Shown one piece after another: positions 8,672 through 15,759 of a stretch of DNA of 64,000 nt. Under the pieces are notes generated by a model. The model was not told the origin of the DNA, ran no database searches, and saw only the letters and a program-made list of their open reading frames with translations. This DNA comes from CALLMM01 sp964429855. GTDB lineage: Bacteria; Armatimonadota; Chthonomonadetes; Chthonomonadales; CAJBBX01. The stretch is taken from contig CAYSDM010000010.1 of NCBI GenBank assembly GCA_964429855.1, forward strand, positions 1-64,000, in the 5' to 3' direction. A program made the position numbers and the translations under genes. Positions within the stretch are counted from its first letter, which is position 1; each line of letters opens with the position of its first letter.

Positions 8672-11600
8672 TTATGACAGGGAGAGGCTGGAAAGTCTCT
8701 CGCCGCTCATGCGATCCACGAAGGCCAGCGCAATCCGACCTGCGGGAACAGCCAGCCCGCAGGTCTCTTCTTGCGCCGGAATGTCGCTGTCGGTTTCGTT
8801 AACCATCAGGTAGAGAAGGGAGTCTGCGAAGACGATCGGACGCGCCAGCAGACTACTCTGCGCGCGCGGTCGCTCTGGCGGATTCATTCCGGCGATCTGC
8901 GCGGCGCGATGATAGAGCGGAAAGACTGTCTGCGTTTCGCTCTCGCTGCACTCTACCGGAATCGGGCAGTAGAGCAGCGCTCCTTTGCCATGCGGAATCA
9001 GCGCGGCATCCAGTCTATCACCTCTGGCAGAGACCGCTCGTTCGATCTTCTCGCTCTTGTTCTTCTCGAAAACCGCCCGAATCGGCTCGCTTCCATTCAG
9101 AGCAGCGCTCTCTTCACGATGGACCCCTGCGGCGCGCGTTTCGATCCCAAACCGCTTCAGTCGTGGTATCGGGCGCCAGTACTCATCCGACTCGATAAAG
9201 CCGGTGATCAGCAGCGTCGCGCCTTCCGCCGTCTTCTCCAGAAGCGTCTGCCAGCAGTCTTCCGTTAAGACGCGCGCCGAGGGCAGAACGATCAACGCGG
9301 GATCGCCCATCTCGCGAACGCGATATTCGCTGACGGCGCGGCAGGGAATGCCGAGAGAATACTCCAGGGAGCGCACCGCGCGCCGCGTTGCCGCATCCGC
9401 CTGTCCGCGAACGCTGAAGAGGCTGCTGTAGGGGATGACGATGCAAGCCTGTTCCGGTTCGCGTCCGATCATTCTGTGCGCGTTCTCCGCAAAAAAACGG
9501 CAAATGCGCCGGAATGACTCCATTTCCGGCTTCTCGCTGCCGTCCGCTCTCAGCATACCGATCCCCGCCTCATTATCCGAGTCCAGGTAGACGTTGGTAT
9601 TCCACAACCACTGAATAAACCCCGCTCCTCCGCAGGCAAACGCCAGCGCGAGCTTTCTCTCCAGCAGATTACGCGCCTCTTCGGGAGTTCGCAGAGGGCT
9701 TCCGTCCACCCTCTCCCCGAACATGATGCCGGTCTCTTCAATCAGATTGGGCTTATCCGGCGTCTTCGTAATCACGCTGTCCCAGAGCAGGTCATCATTT
9801 TGCCACCAGGAGTGGTTGCAGGTGAAGTCCACCGCCGCGCCGTAAAAGTGCGGTGCAGGACGCTCCTCCGTTCCTCCTTCGTCCTGTCCAACCGTCACAA
9901 GCTGCGACGGATTGCCGTTCTCCCGGATCACCTGCGCCAGATGCGCTGCCCAGTCCCGGAACTTCTCCTGGGAAAAACGCCGATAGTCCAGGCAGCGAAT
10001 CGGATGCTTATCCTGAAGGGTGAAGCCGTCATGGAAATCTTCGAGAGCGGGAAGATCGAGAGGCGCATTGGGAGTCAGTCGCCATCGCTCTCGCCACTCC
10101 TCCTCAGAGACTCCCTGCGCCTCCAGCCATTGCGCCCAGGCAGCCCTCTCGTGCGGATCGTAGTGAGGACGCGCTCGCCAGATATGCGCGGGAGAGCAGA
10201 AGGAGGGTTCGTTGATAAAATCCCAGATCAGGTCGGGAACCATGGAGAAGCGTCGCGCAAATGCCGCAACAAAAGCCGACTGCGCCGCGACCGATTGCGG
10301 ATCGAGGTAGGGGTTTTTTCCGCCCCATGTCTCTGGAAAAAAAGAGAAGAAGGTGAAGATGACCGGAATATCGTAGCGGCGCGCCGTCAGAAGGTAGGCG
10401 GCGAAAGCGCGCAGCACTCCCTCATCCACCGACCCCGGATCGAGCATGGCGCAGCGCCAGCCTGTCCAGAGACCGGTTCGCACCAGGTTCACCCCCGCGG
10501 CCTTCATGGCGGCGAAATCGGCATCCCATATCGCCGGGTTTGGCTCGAAGAGAAATTTGCGATGCCTGTCGCCGGACATATAGGTTGTTCCGGTGATCGG
10601 GTAGGGCTTTCCATCCCGATAGAAGTAGTCGCGATTCAGAGTCAGCGGTTTTCCCGAAGAGATCAGGTCACGGTCATAGACCCAGAACGCGCTCTCTGCA
10701 GAGCCGATCGGTTTGCTGTGAGAACCATCCTCGACGGTGGCGCGAACATCATACAGACCCGGATCGGGAACCGGGAAGGGGGAGGTCTGGACGATGGCGG
10801 GGCCTGTTCCGCATCTCAGTCGGTAGATGTGGGCGTATATCTCGCGTTGATTCTCTTTGGAGAAGACGCGCAGGTTGAGCTTTATCTCTCCGGAAAAAGA
10901 GGTGTGTACATTGACATTCAGGCTTGCCATCTCGCCGGGATAGTAGCAGGCGTAGGAGGGGCGCACATCCAGATGCGCGCGGGGACGCACGGCATATTCG
11001 CACAACCTCGCAATGAGATCGCCCGGCAGCGGGCGCGCTCCCTGACAGGCAGCCAGTATCCAACGTCCACCCGCAAACTCTCCGATTAGCCGATCTATGG
11101 CGATAATGGGGGCGGCAAGCGTTCTCCCGTCCATCTCCGCCAGTGTCAGGGGATGCAGCACCGCTTCTCGCGGACCGGGCGAGCCGATCTCGTCCGGGAA
11201 ATCTTTTCCGGTGGTGAAACGCACCTGCAGCGACCAGACACGGGAGGGATGAAACCGGTGAAAATGGGTCTCAAGATCAATATCGAGTGGGGGGCAGCGC
11301 AGAGTCGCGCGTTCCGGCATATCTATCGGATATGTCTGATTGATGCGAAGCTCCTTTCCGTACTGAGTCTGGGCACACTCGATCTGCCACGGATCGCTTC
11401 TGCGGTGGACGGGATCGCGCCTGCGAACGGGAATGGTTAACGGCGCGCCACCCAGATTTACCCAGTTGCCTCCGCCTCTCAGATAGGCGGTGAACGCCGT
11501 CCACATGGATTTGGGAAAAGCGGAACCGTAGGGAAGGATGAAAAGGTCCGGGGAGGAGAGCAGCGCGGCGGGCAGATCACTGGCAGTTACAAACTGTATC

Positions 11601-11713
11601 GAAAAGTGGTCAAGAAGGGCATGTCTCAGAACGTTTTGCGTCAGGGGGTGGGTGTCTATGAAGGGAAACCCCTCTTCCCAGAAGATCACGGCTCGCGGTA
11701 GAGTTTCCGGCAT
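8672..11713 (-). CDS. large GH5-like glycoside hydrolase, multidomain
   Basis: The ATG at 11713 follows CAGGAGA and gives 1013 residues. The first ~270 residues resemble a ThuA/amidotransferase-like Rossmann domain (AVIFWEEGFPFIDTHPLT, LFILPYGSAF). Next come a beta-sandwich region and a TIM barrel from about residue 355 (YFYRDGKPYPITGTTYM). The likely acid/base Glu is in WDFINEPSF (about residue 502). The likely nucleophile is in NLIEETGIMFGE (about residue 658). The C-terminal third again looks amidotransferase-like, as in beta-galactosidase trimer domains. No signal peptide is visible, so it may act in the cytoplasm on imported oligosaccharides. The exact GH family and substrate are uncertain. 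Confidence 0.72.
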   Translation of the reverse strand: MPETLPRAVIFWEEGFPFIDTHPLTQNVLRHALLDHFSIQFVTASDLPAALLSSPDLFILPYGSAFPKSMWTAFTAYLRGGGNWVNLGGAPLTIPVRRRDPVHRRSDPWQIECAQTQYGKELRINQTYPIDMPERATLRCPPLDIDLETHFHRFHPSRVWSLQVRFTTGKDFPDEIGSPGPREAVLHPLTLAEMDGRTLAAPIIAIDRLIGEFAGGRWILAACQGARPLPGDLIARLCEYAVRPRAHLDVRPSYACYYPGEMASLNVNVHTSFSGEIKLNLRVFSKENQREIYAHIYRLRCGTGPAIVQTSPFPVPDPGLYDVRATVEDGSHSKPIGSAESAFWVYDRDLISSGKPLTLNRDYFYRDGKPYPITGTTYMSGDRHRKFLFEPNPAIWDADFAAMKAAGVNLVRTGLWTGWRCAMLDPGSVDEGVLRAFAAYLLTARRYDIPVIFTFFSFFPETWGGKNPYLDPQSVAAQSAFVAAFARRFSMVPDLIWDFINEPSFCSPAHIWRARPHYDPHERAAWAQWLEAQGVSEEEWRERWRLTPNAPLDLPALEDFHDGFTLQDKHPIRCLDYRRFSQEKFRDWAAHLAQVIRENGNPSQLVTVGQDEGGTEERPAPHFYGAAVDFTCNHSWWQNDDLLWDSVITKTPDKPNLIEETGIMFGERVDGSPLRTPEEARNLLERKLALAFACGGAGFIQWLWNTNVYLDSDNEAGIGMLRADGSEKPEMESFRRICRFFAENAHRMIGREPEQACIVIPYSSLFSVRGQADAATRRAVRSLEYSLGIPCRAVSEYRVREMGDPALIVLPSARVLTEDCWQTLLEKTAEGATLLITGFIESDEYWRPIPRLKRFGIETRAAGVHREESAALNGSEPIRAVFEKNKSEKIERAVSARGDRLDAALIPHGKGALLYCPIPVECSESETQTVFPLYHRAAQIAGMNPPERPRAQSSLLARPIVFADSLLYLMVNETDSDIPAQEETCGLAVPAGRIALAFVDRMSGERLSSLSLS

Positions 11714-11817
11714 ATTCTCCTGCTCCTGCCTGCTGACATGCTCTACTATTCGACATGGATTATTCCGCTCTCCTCCCCGAATCACGCCGGAAAACGATGC
11801 GACCTTTGTCCTCAGGA

Positions 11818-11847
11818 TTGACAAATCGAGCCATTCGGAGATACAAT
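11818..11847 (+). promoter_or_regulatory. sigma-70 promoter of purA
   Basis: Consensus TTGACA (11818-11823) and TACAAT (11842-11847) are separated by 18 bases. The predicted start near 11854 leaves a ~68-base leader that contains a terminator hairpin. Confidence 0.75.
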
Positions 11848-11872
11848 AACTTAAGTGAAGACAGATATTTAC

Positions 11873-11907
11873 GAATGGATAGCTCCGGCTATCCATTCTT
11901 ATTTTTT
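11873..11907 (+). terminator. intrinsic terminator/attenuator inside the purA leader
   Basis: Eleven-base perfect arms GAATGGATAGC and GCTATCCATTC with a TCCG loop are followed by TTATTTTTT. It ends 14 bases before the purA ATG and downstream of the purA promoter. The upstream gene is divergent, so the only transcript it can stop is that of purA. Confidence 0.75.
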
Positions 11908-11921
11908 CGGGAGAGCGAGCA

Positions 11922-13220
11922 ATGGCGAATATCGTTGTCGTCGGAGCGCAGTGGGGCGATGAAGCCAAGGGCAAGATGGTGGACTACCTGTCGAATCGTG
12001 CCGGAATGGTGGTTCGCTATGGCGGTGGCAACAACGCCGGGCATACGGTTGTGGTTGACGGGGAGACCTACAAGTTCCATCTGGTTCCCTGCGGCATTCT
12101 CTATCCAGAGGTTGTCTGTGTCATCGCAGACGGCGTGGTAATTGATCCGGCGGTGCTGATCTCCGAGATCGAAAAACTGGCGGCGAGAGGGCACTCTGTC
12201 GCTAATCTGAAGGTCTCTCAGAACGCCCATCTCATCATGCCTTATCATCGGCGGATGGATCAACTGGAGGAGCAACGGCGCGGAACGGGCGCGCTCGGAA
12301 CCACCGGAAGAGGCATCGGTCCCGCCTATGCCGACAAAGCGACCCGTAACGGTATTCGTATGCATGAACTGCTGGATCGAACGCGATTTGAGGAGCGGCT
12401 GCGCGAACAGGTGGCGGAGAAGAACCTGCTCTTCACCCGAATCTACGAGTCTGAGCCACTGGATGCGGATGCGATACTTGCGGAATATCTGGAGTATGTG
12501 GAGAAGCTGCAGCCTTTTGTCTGCGATACGGTCTCTCTGGTAGGCGAGGCGATTCGGGAGGATATTGGCGTGGTTTTTGAAGGCGCGCAGGGAACGCTGC
12601 TCGACCTCGACCTGGGGACCTATCCCTATGTGACCTCCTCGCATCCGGTCGCTGGCGGAGCCTGCCTGGGAACTGGCGTCGGACCGACGGCGATAGATGC
12701 CGTCGTCGGCGTGGCGAAGTCCTATACCACGCGGGTTGGCGCGGGAGTCTTTCCGACCGAACTGACCGACGAGGTAGGCGACTATATTCGCGAGCGAGGG
12801 CATGAATACGGAACAACCACCGGACGCCCGCGACGCTGCGGCTGGCTGGATGCGGTTATTTTACGCTACTCTGTTCAGGTGAACGGACTTAGCTGCCTCT
12901 CCCTGGGACTGCTGGATGTGTTGACAGGACTGGATTCGGTAAAAATCTGCGTGGGCTATCAACTGGAGGGCGCGTTCACGCAAAAGATGCCCTGCGACCT
13001 GCCCAATCGCACCGACCTGACGGCGGTCTATGAGACGCTGCCGGGATGGTCGGAGAATATCTCTGATGCGCGCTGCATGGACGATCTACCGGAAGCCTGC
13101 CAACTCTACATTCGACGGGTGGAGGAACTGGTTGGCGTGCCGATTGTCAGCCTCTCGGTCGGTCCGGCGCGAAACCAGACGATCATCCTGCCGAATGTCT
13201 GGTCTTTTCTGGAAACTTAA
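11922..13220 (+). CDS. purA: adenylosuccinate synthetase
   Basis: This 432-residue enzyme catalyses GTP-dependent formation of adenylosuccinate from IMP and aspartate in AMP synthesis. It has the P-loop GAQWGDEAKGK near the N-terminus with its catalytic Asp. NNAGHTVV carries the IMP-binding His. GTTGRPRRCGWLDA and VGPARNQTI follow later, all standard for the family. The length is typical. CGGGAG lies 8 bases upstream of the ATG. It is monocistronic in this window and has an unusual hairpin/T-tract in its leader. Confidence 0.97.
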   Translation: MANIVVVGAQWGDEAKGKMVDYLSNRAGMVVRYGGGNNAGHTVVVDGETYKFHLVPCGILYPEVVCVIADGVVIDPAVLISEIEKLAARGHSVANLKVSQNAHLIMPYHRRMDQLEEQRRGTGALGTTGRGIGPAYADKATRNGIRMHELLDRTRFEERLREQVAEKNLLFTRIYESEPLDADAILAEYLEYVEKLQPFVCDTVSLVGEAIREDIGVVFEGAQGTLLDLDLGTYPYVTSSHPVAGGACLGTGVGPTAIDAVVGVAKSYTTRVGAGVFPTELTDEVGDYIRERGHEYGTTTGRPRRCGWLDAVILRYSVQVNGLSCLSLGLLDVLTGLDSVKICVGYQLEGAFTQKMPCDLPNRTDLTAVYETLPGWSENISDARCMDDLPEACQLYIRRVEELVGVPIVSLSVGPARNQTIILPNVWSFLET

Positions 13221-13226
13221 ACGAAC

Positions 13227-13275
13227 TTTAACGCGCCCTTAATCAGGTCTTAATCAACACCGGGTAGAGTATAGT
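13227..13275 (+). promoter_or_regulatory. three 8-bp direct repeats (11-bp period) plus -10 box
   Basis: TTTAACGC (13227-13234), CTTAATCA (13238-13245) and CTTAATCA (13249-13256) are separated by 3-base spacers. TATAGT (13270-13275) follows after 13 bases. The layout resembles a Pho box of the YTTAAYYW type known from PhoB/SphR-like regulators. There is no clear -35 box, as expected for an activator-dependent promoter. Confidence 0.5.
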
Positions 13276-13281
13276 CACAGT

Positions 13282-13397
13282 TCAATCAGGGTGATTGCCG
13301 CCGGTCAAGCCTGTTTTGAGGCGCAGCGCATGATCTTCAGGTATGGCAAGTAGCGGCTCGCGAAGCCTCTCCTCCCGGAGGCTTCGCGTTCTTTTTT
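13282..13397 (+). ncRNA. candidate small RNA or structured leader
   Basis: The stretch between the repeat-type promoter and the strong terminator holds no gene. It starts with a hairpin CAATCA-GGG-TGATTG (13283-13297) and ends with the terminator at 13359-13397. It would give a transcript of about 115 bases. It could instead be the leader of the lipoyl-like ORF at 13408. I do not match it to a known riboswitch. Confidence 0.35.
13359..13397 (+). terminator. strong intrinsic terminator after purA / before lipoyl-like ORF
   Basis: Eleven-base perfect arms CGCGAAGCCTC and GAGGCTTCGCG enclose an 8-base loop and are followed by TTCTTTTTT. The next gene begins only 10 bases later, with CGGGAG directly after the T-run. 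Confidence 0.85.
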
Positions 13398-13407
13398 CGG
13401 GAGATGC

Positions 13408-13629
13408 ATGCGAGAGCAGCACATGATACCAAATAATCTGGAACTACATCCCATATACGGCGCGATTCCGAGTGAGGGCGAGTTTGTAGACAAGGGAGAG
13501 ATAATCGGTCTCTCCGTCAACGAAAAGGAGATCGTGCGCGCGCCGAAAGCCGGTCGCGTCCGTATGCTCTTCCTGTCCGATCCGCATACACCTCGATTGA
13601 TGGTACAGATCGTTTCGGAGGCGGCATAG
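13408..13629 (+). CDS. small biotinyl/lipoyl-like domain protein
   Basis: The 73-residue protein resembles half of a biotin/lipoyl hammerhead fold. It has IPSEGEFVDKGEIIGLSVN followed by EIVRAPKAGRVRMLF, the usual G-x-V-x-KG and A-P-xxG-V pattern. No MKM/DKA lysine hairpin for biotin or lipoate is visible, so it is probably unmodified. GGGAG sits 4 bases before the ATG. It stands alone behind a strong terminator. Its partner and function are unknown. Confidence 0.65.
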   Translation: MREQHMIPNNLELHPIYGAIPSEGEFVDKGEIIGLSVNEKEIVRAPKAGRVRMLFLSDPHTPRLMVQIVSEAA

Positions 13630-13711
13630 TCGCCTTTTCATTCCCGTATCCTCTTGCTATCCGTCCGGGTTTATGGCACAATCGTGATCGAAAATAGCAG
13701 GAGGTTAACTG

Positions 13712-14674
13712 ATGTCGGTTTCGTTGCTGCTGGCAGCCTTGGGAGTCTTTCATACCGTCGTCTCTGCGCCGCAAAATGCTCCAACCCTTGCGGAGCGTCT
13801 CGGTTATAAGCCCTCCGACCGGATTCTCATCGTCAACTGTGATGATGTAGGAATGTGTCACTCCGCCAACCGCGCCGTGATCGAGGGCATGGAACGCGGT
13901 CTGATCACCTCCGCGACGATCATGGTTCCCTGTCCCTGGTTTACAGAGATCGCGCGATACGCCGCCGGTCAGGGATCGAAGCGCGATTTCGGGATTCATC
14001 TGACTCATACCAGCGAGTGGCAGGTCTATCGCTGGGGACCCGTGGCAGACAGGTCCGAAGTTCCCGGTCTGGTTGGACCCGACGGCTATCTGTGGCGTTC
14101 GGTGCAGGAGGTCTATAAGAACGCGACGCCGGAGCAGGCAGAGGTTGAGGCGCGGGCGCAGATCAAGAAGGCTCTGGCGGCAGGCGTGGACATCACGCAC
14201 ATCGATTCCCATATGGGAACCATGCAGCTTGATCCGCGCTACCATGCGCTCTACATCAAGCTGGCGAAAGAGTTTAATGTTCCTCTACGGATGGCTTCCC
14301 AGGCCACCTATGAGCGTTTTGGCGTTCCCGGACTGCGCGCTCAGGCGGCGGCTCTGGGACTGGTGTTCCCTGACTATCTGATCTATGACGAGCAGCCCAA
14401 GCCGGGAGAGACCACGAAAGACTACTGGATTCGGATTCTCAAAAATCTCAAGCCGGGCGTCACGGAACTCTACATCCATGCCGCGCTTCCGACCGAGGAG
14501 CTTCAGGCGATCACCGGCTCCTGGAAAACTCGCGGAGAAGAGGCGGCTCTGTTCACCAGCGATGAGGATGTGCGCAGGCTGATCAAGGAGCAGGGGATTA
14601 TTCTGATCGGCTATCGCGCTCTGCGCGATCTTCAGCGGAAATCCGCGCCCTCCCGCCCCGCTTCTGCGCGATGA
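13712..14674 (+). CDS. ChbG/HpnK (YdjC) family carbohydrate deacetylase
   Basis: The 320-residue protein has a short hydrophobic N-terminus that may be a signal peptide. The YdjC-family core follows: ILIVNCDDVGMCHSAN with the catalytic/metal Asp pair, DFGIHLTHTSEW, and THIDSHMGTMQLDP with metal-binding His. The family deacetylates N-acetylated oligosaccharides such as chitooligosaccharides. AGGAGG lies 7 bases upstream. Its 3' end overlaps the convergent methyltransferase gene by 77 bases. Confidence 0.85.
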   Translation: MSVSLLLAALGVFHTVVSAPQNAPTLAERLGYKPSDRILIVNCDDVGMCHSANRAVIEGMERGLITSATIMVPCPWFTEIARYAAGQGSKRDFGIHLTHTSEWQVYRWGPVADRSEVPGLVGPDGYLWRSVQEVYKNATPEQAEVEARAQIKKALAAGVDITHIDSHMGTMQLDPRYHALYIKLAKEFNVPLRMASQATYERFGVPGLRAQAAALGLVFPDYLIYDEQPKPGETTKDYWIRILKNLKPGVTELYIHAALPTEELQAITGSWKTRGEEAALFTSDEDVRRLIKEQGIILIGYRALRDLQRKSAPSRPASAR

Positions 14675-15356
14675 TCGTGGCAAAAGAGAGATAGCCGTTG
14701 ACGTGGGGGCGCCAGAGAATATCCTCGCCATAGTAGAGCAGACGCCAGGCGCGGTAGTAGTGTTTAAGTTCGTACTGATCGAAGCAGTAGACATCCGCGC
14801 GATTACGCAGGGCGTCGGCTTCGCGGGTAAAGACTCGAATGGCGTTCAGTCCTCCCGGCGGCGTGATCCGTTGGATTTTCCGCAGATAGGGGACGCATTG
14901 AAGATTTAAGCCCTGAAGCGCGTTGTTAGAAAAGAGGATATCGTAGTCGGGGGTAAGGGGGAATTCGCGGATATCCATCTGGTGGATAGCGTGCAGCGAA
15001 ACCCCGCAATCACGCGCCAGCCGTTCCGTTTTGCGGATTCCGGAGGCAGTCAGGTCTACCGCGGTTACCCGAAAACCCTTTGCGGCGAAGAAAACGGAAT
15101 CCCGTCCTTCGCCGCATCCCAGATCCAGCGTCCGCGCCAGGCGAGGCGCAAACAGGTTTTGCCACAGATTAAAAGTGGTTCGCGCCATGTCACTTGGCTC
15201 GCGTCCGAAGAACCACTCCTCCTCATTCTCCCCGAAACGCTGCTCCCATGTCGCCGCAAAGGAGTTCTCAGATTGCATACGGTTATCCGTTACCCGTCTT
15301 CCTGGCGAGGATGAGAGGATTGCTTCTCGGCGTACCCGCCGGAGTATTCCATTCAT
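14598..15356 (-). CDS. class I SAM-dependent methyltransferase
   Basis: Motif I (TLDLGCGEGRDSVFFAAKG) and the acidic residue in VTAVDLTASGI mark a Rossmann methyltransferase. It resembles TehB/thiopurine-type enzymes: W-E-x-R-F start, WFFGREPSDM. The start at 15356 is chosen because its ATG overlaps the TGA of the preceding small ORF (ATGA). The ATG at 15278, nearer the conserved region, is an alternative and would shorten it by 26 residues. The substrate is unknown. The 3' end overlaps the deacetylase gene on the other strand. Confidence 0.78.
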   Translation of the reverse strand: MNGILRRVRREAILSSSPGRRVTDNRMQSENSFAATWEQRFGENEEEWFFGREPSDMARTTFNLWQNLFAPRLARTLDLGCGEGRDSVFFAAKGFRVTAVDLTASGIRKTERLARDCGVSLHAIHQMDIREFPLTPDYDILFSNNALQGLNLQCVPYLRKIQRITPPGGLNAIRVFTREADALRNRADVYCFDQYELKHYYRAWRLLYYGEDILWRPHVNGYLSFATIIAQKRGGRARISAEDRAERDSRSE

Positions 15357-15541
15357 GCCGCCTCGGCCGGATCGCTTCGCAGAAAGTCCCGGCAGAGAGC
15401 CGCCAGTTTATGGATGGCGCTTGCGCGCATGGCATCGTCATCCATTCGCGTACAGAGACACATATCCAGCAACGCCATAGCTTCGTCCTGCGTTAAATGC
15501 AGCGACTTGCTCGATTCCGAGTTGTACGATACGCTCATCAT
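15353..15541 (-). CDS. small hypothetical protein coupled to the methyltransferase
   Basis: This 62-residue ORF has GAGGAG about 9 bases before its ATG. Its stop overlaps the start of the methyltransferase gene, a pattern for translational coupling. The sequence is hydrophilic and helical-looking (LTQDEAMALLDMCLCTRMDDDAMRASAIHKLAALCRDFL) with three Cys. I know no family. A CRP-like palindrome lies about 136 bases upstream. Confidence 0.6.
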   Translation of the reverse strand: MMSVSYNSESSKSLHLTQDEAMALLDMCLCTRMDDDAMRASAIHKLAALCRDFLRSDPAEAA

Positions 15542-15639
15542 GGAACTACACTCCTCGTCGAAATTCCTAGCAGTTCAATAGACCATCAGTTTGCTTTTCT
15601 CTATTCTATGATGTTTGGACGTAGATAGCATAGCGGAGG

Positions 15640-15659
15640 TTCACAGATTTTACTGTGAA
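15640..15659. promoter_or_regulatory. operator-like palindrome TTCACAG-N6-CTGTGAA
   Basis: Perfect 7-base arms lie around an A/T spacer, about 100 bases upstream of the small ORF at 15541. They could be a regulator site or the base of a hairpin. Confidence 0.4.
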
Positions 15660-15676
15660 GTATGCCTGAAAACGGA

Positions 15677-15692
15677 TGTGAAATAGATCACT
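15677..15692. promoter_or_regulatory. CRP/FNR-like site TGTGA-N6-TCACT
   Basis: It matches the CRP half-sites TGTGA and TCACA with one mismatch and the correct 6-base spacer. It lies upstream of the small ORF/methyltransferase unit and downstream of the DUF5060 glycosidase gene. No CRP gene is in the window. Confidence 0.45.
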
Positions 15693-15698
15693 TCCCGC

Positions 15699-15736
15699 AA
15701 AAAAACAGGATCGCTCCTCTGTAGACCGATCCTGTT
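15699..15736 (-). terminator. intrinsic terminator of the DUF5060 glycosidase gene
   Basis: On the minus strand, arms AACAGGATCG and CGATCCTGTT enclose a 13-base loop. The T-run (TTTTTTT) begins within the arm end. It starts 23 bases after the glycosidase stop. Confidence 0.85.
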
Positions 15737-15759
15737 CCAGACTCAGAGATTTCAGGGCA

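Noticed and set aside
8650..8690. CCTGTC/GACAGG arms between the nitroreductase and GH5-like genes as a terminator
   Set aside because: Short arms, a long loop and no T-run; too weak to call.
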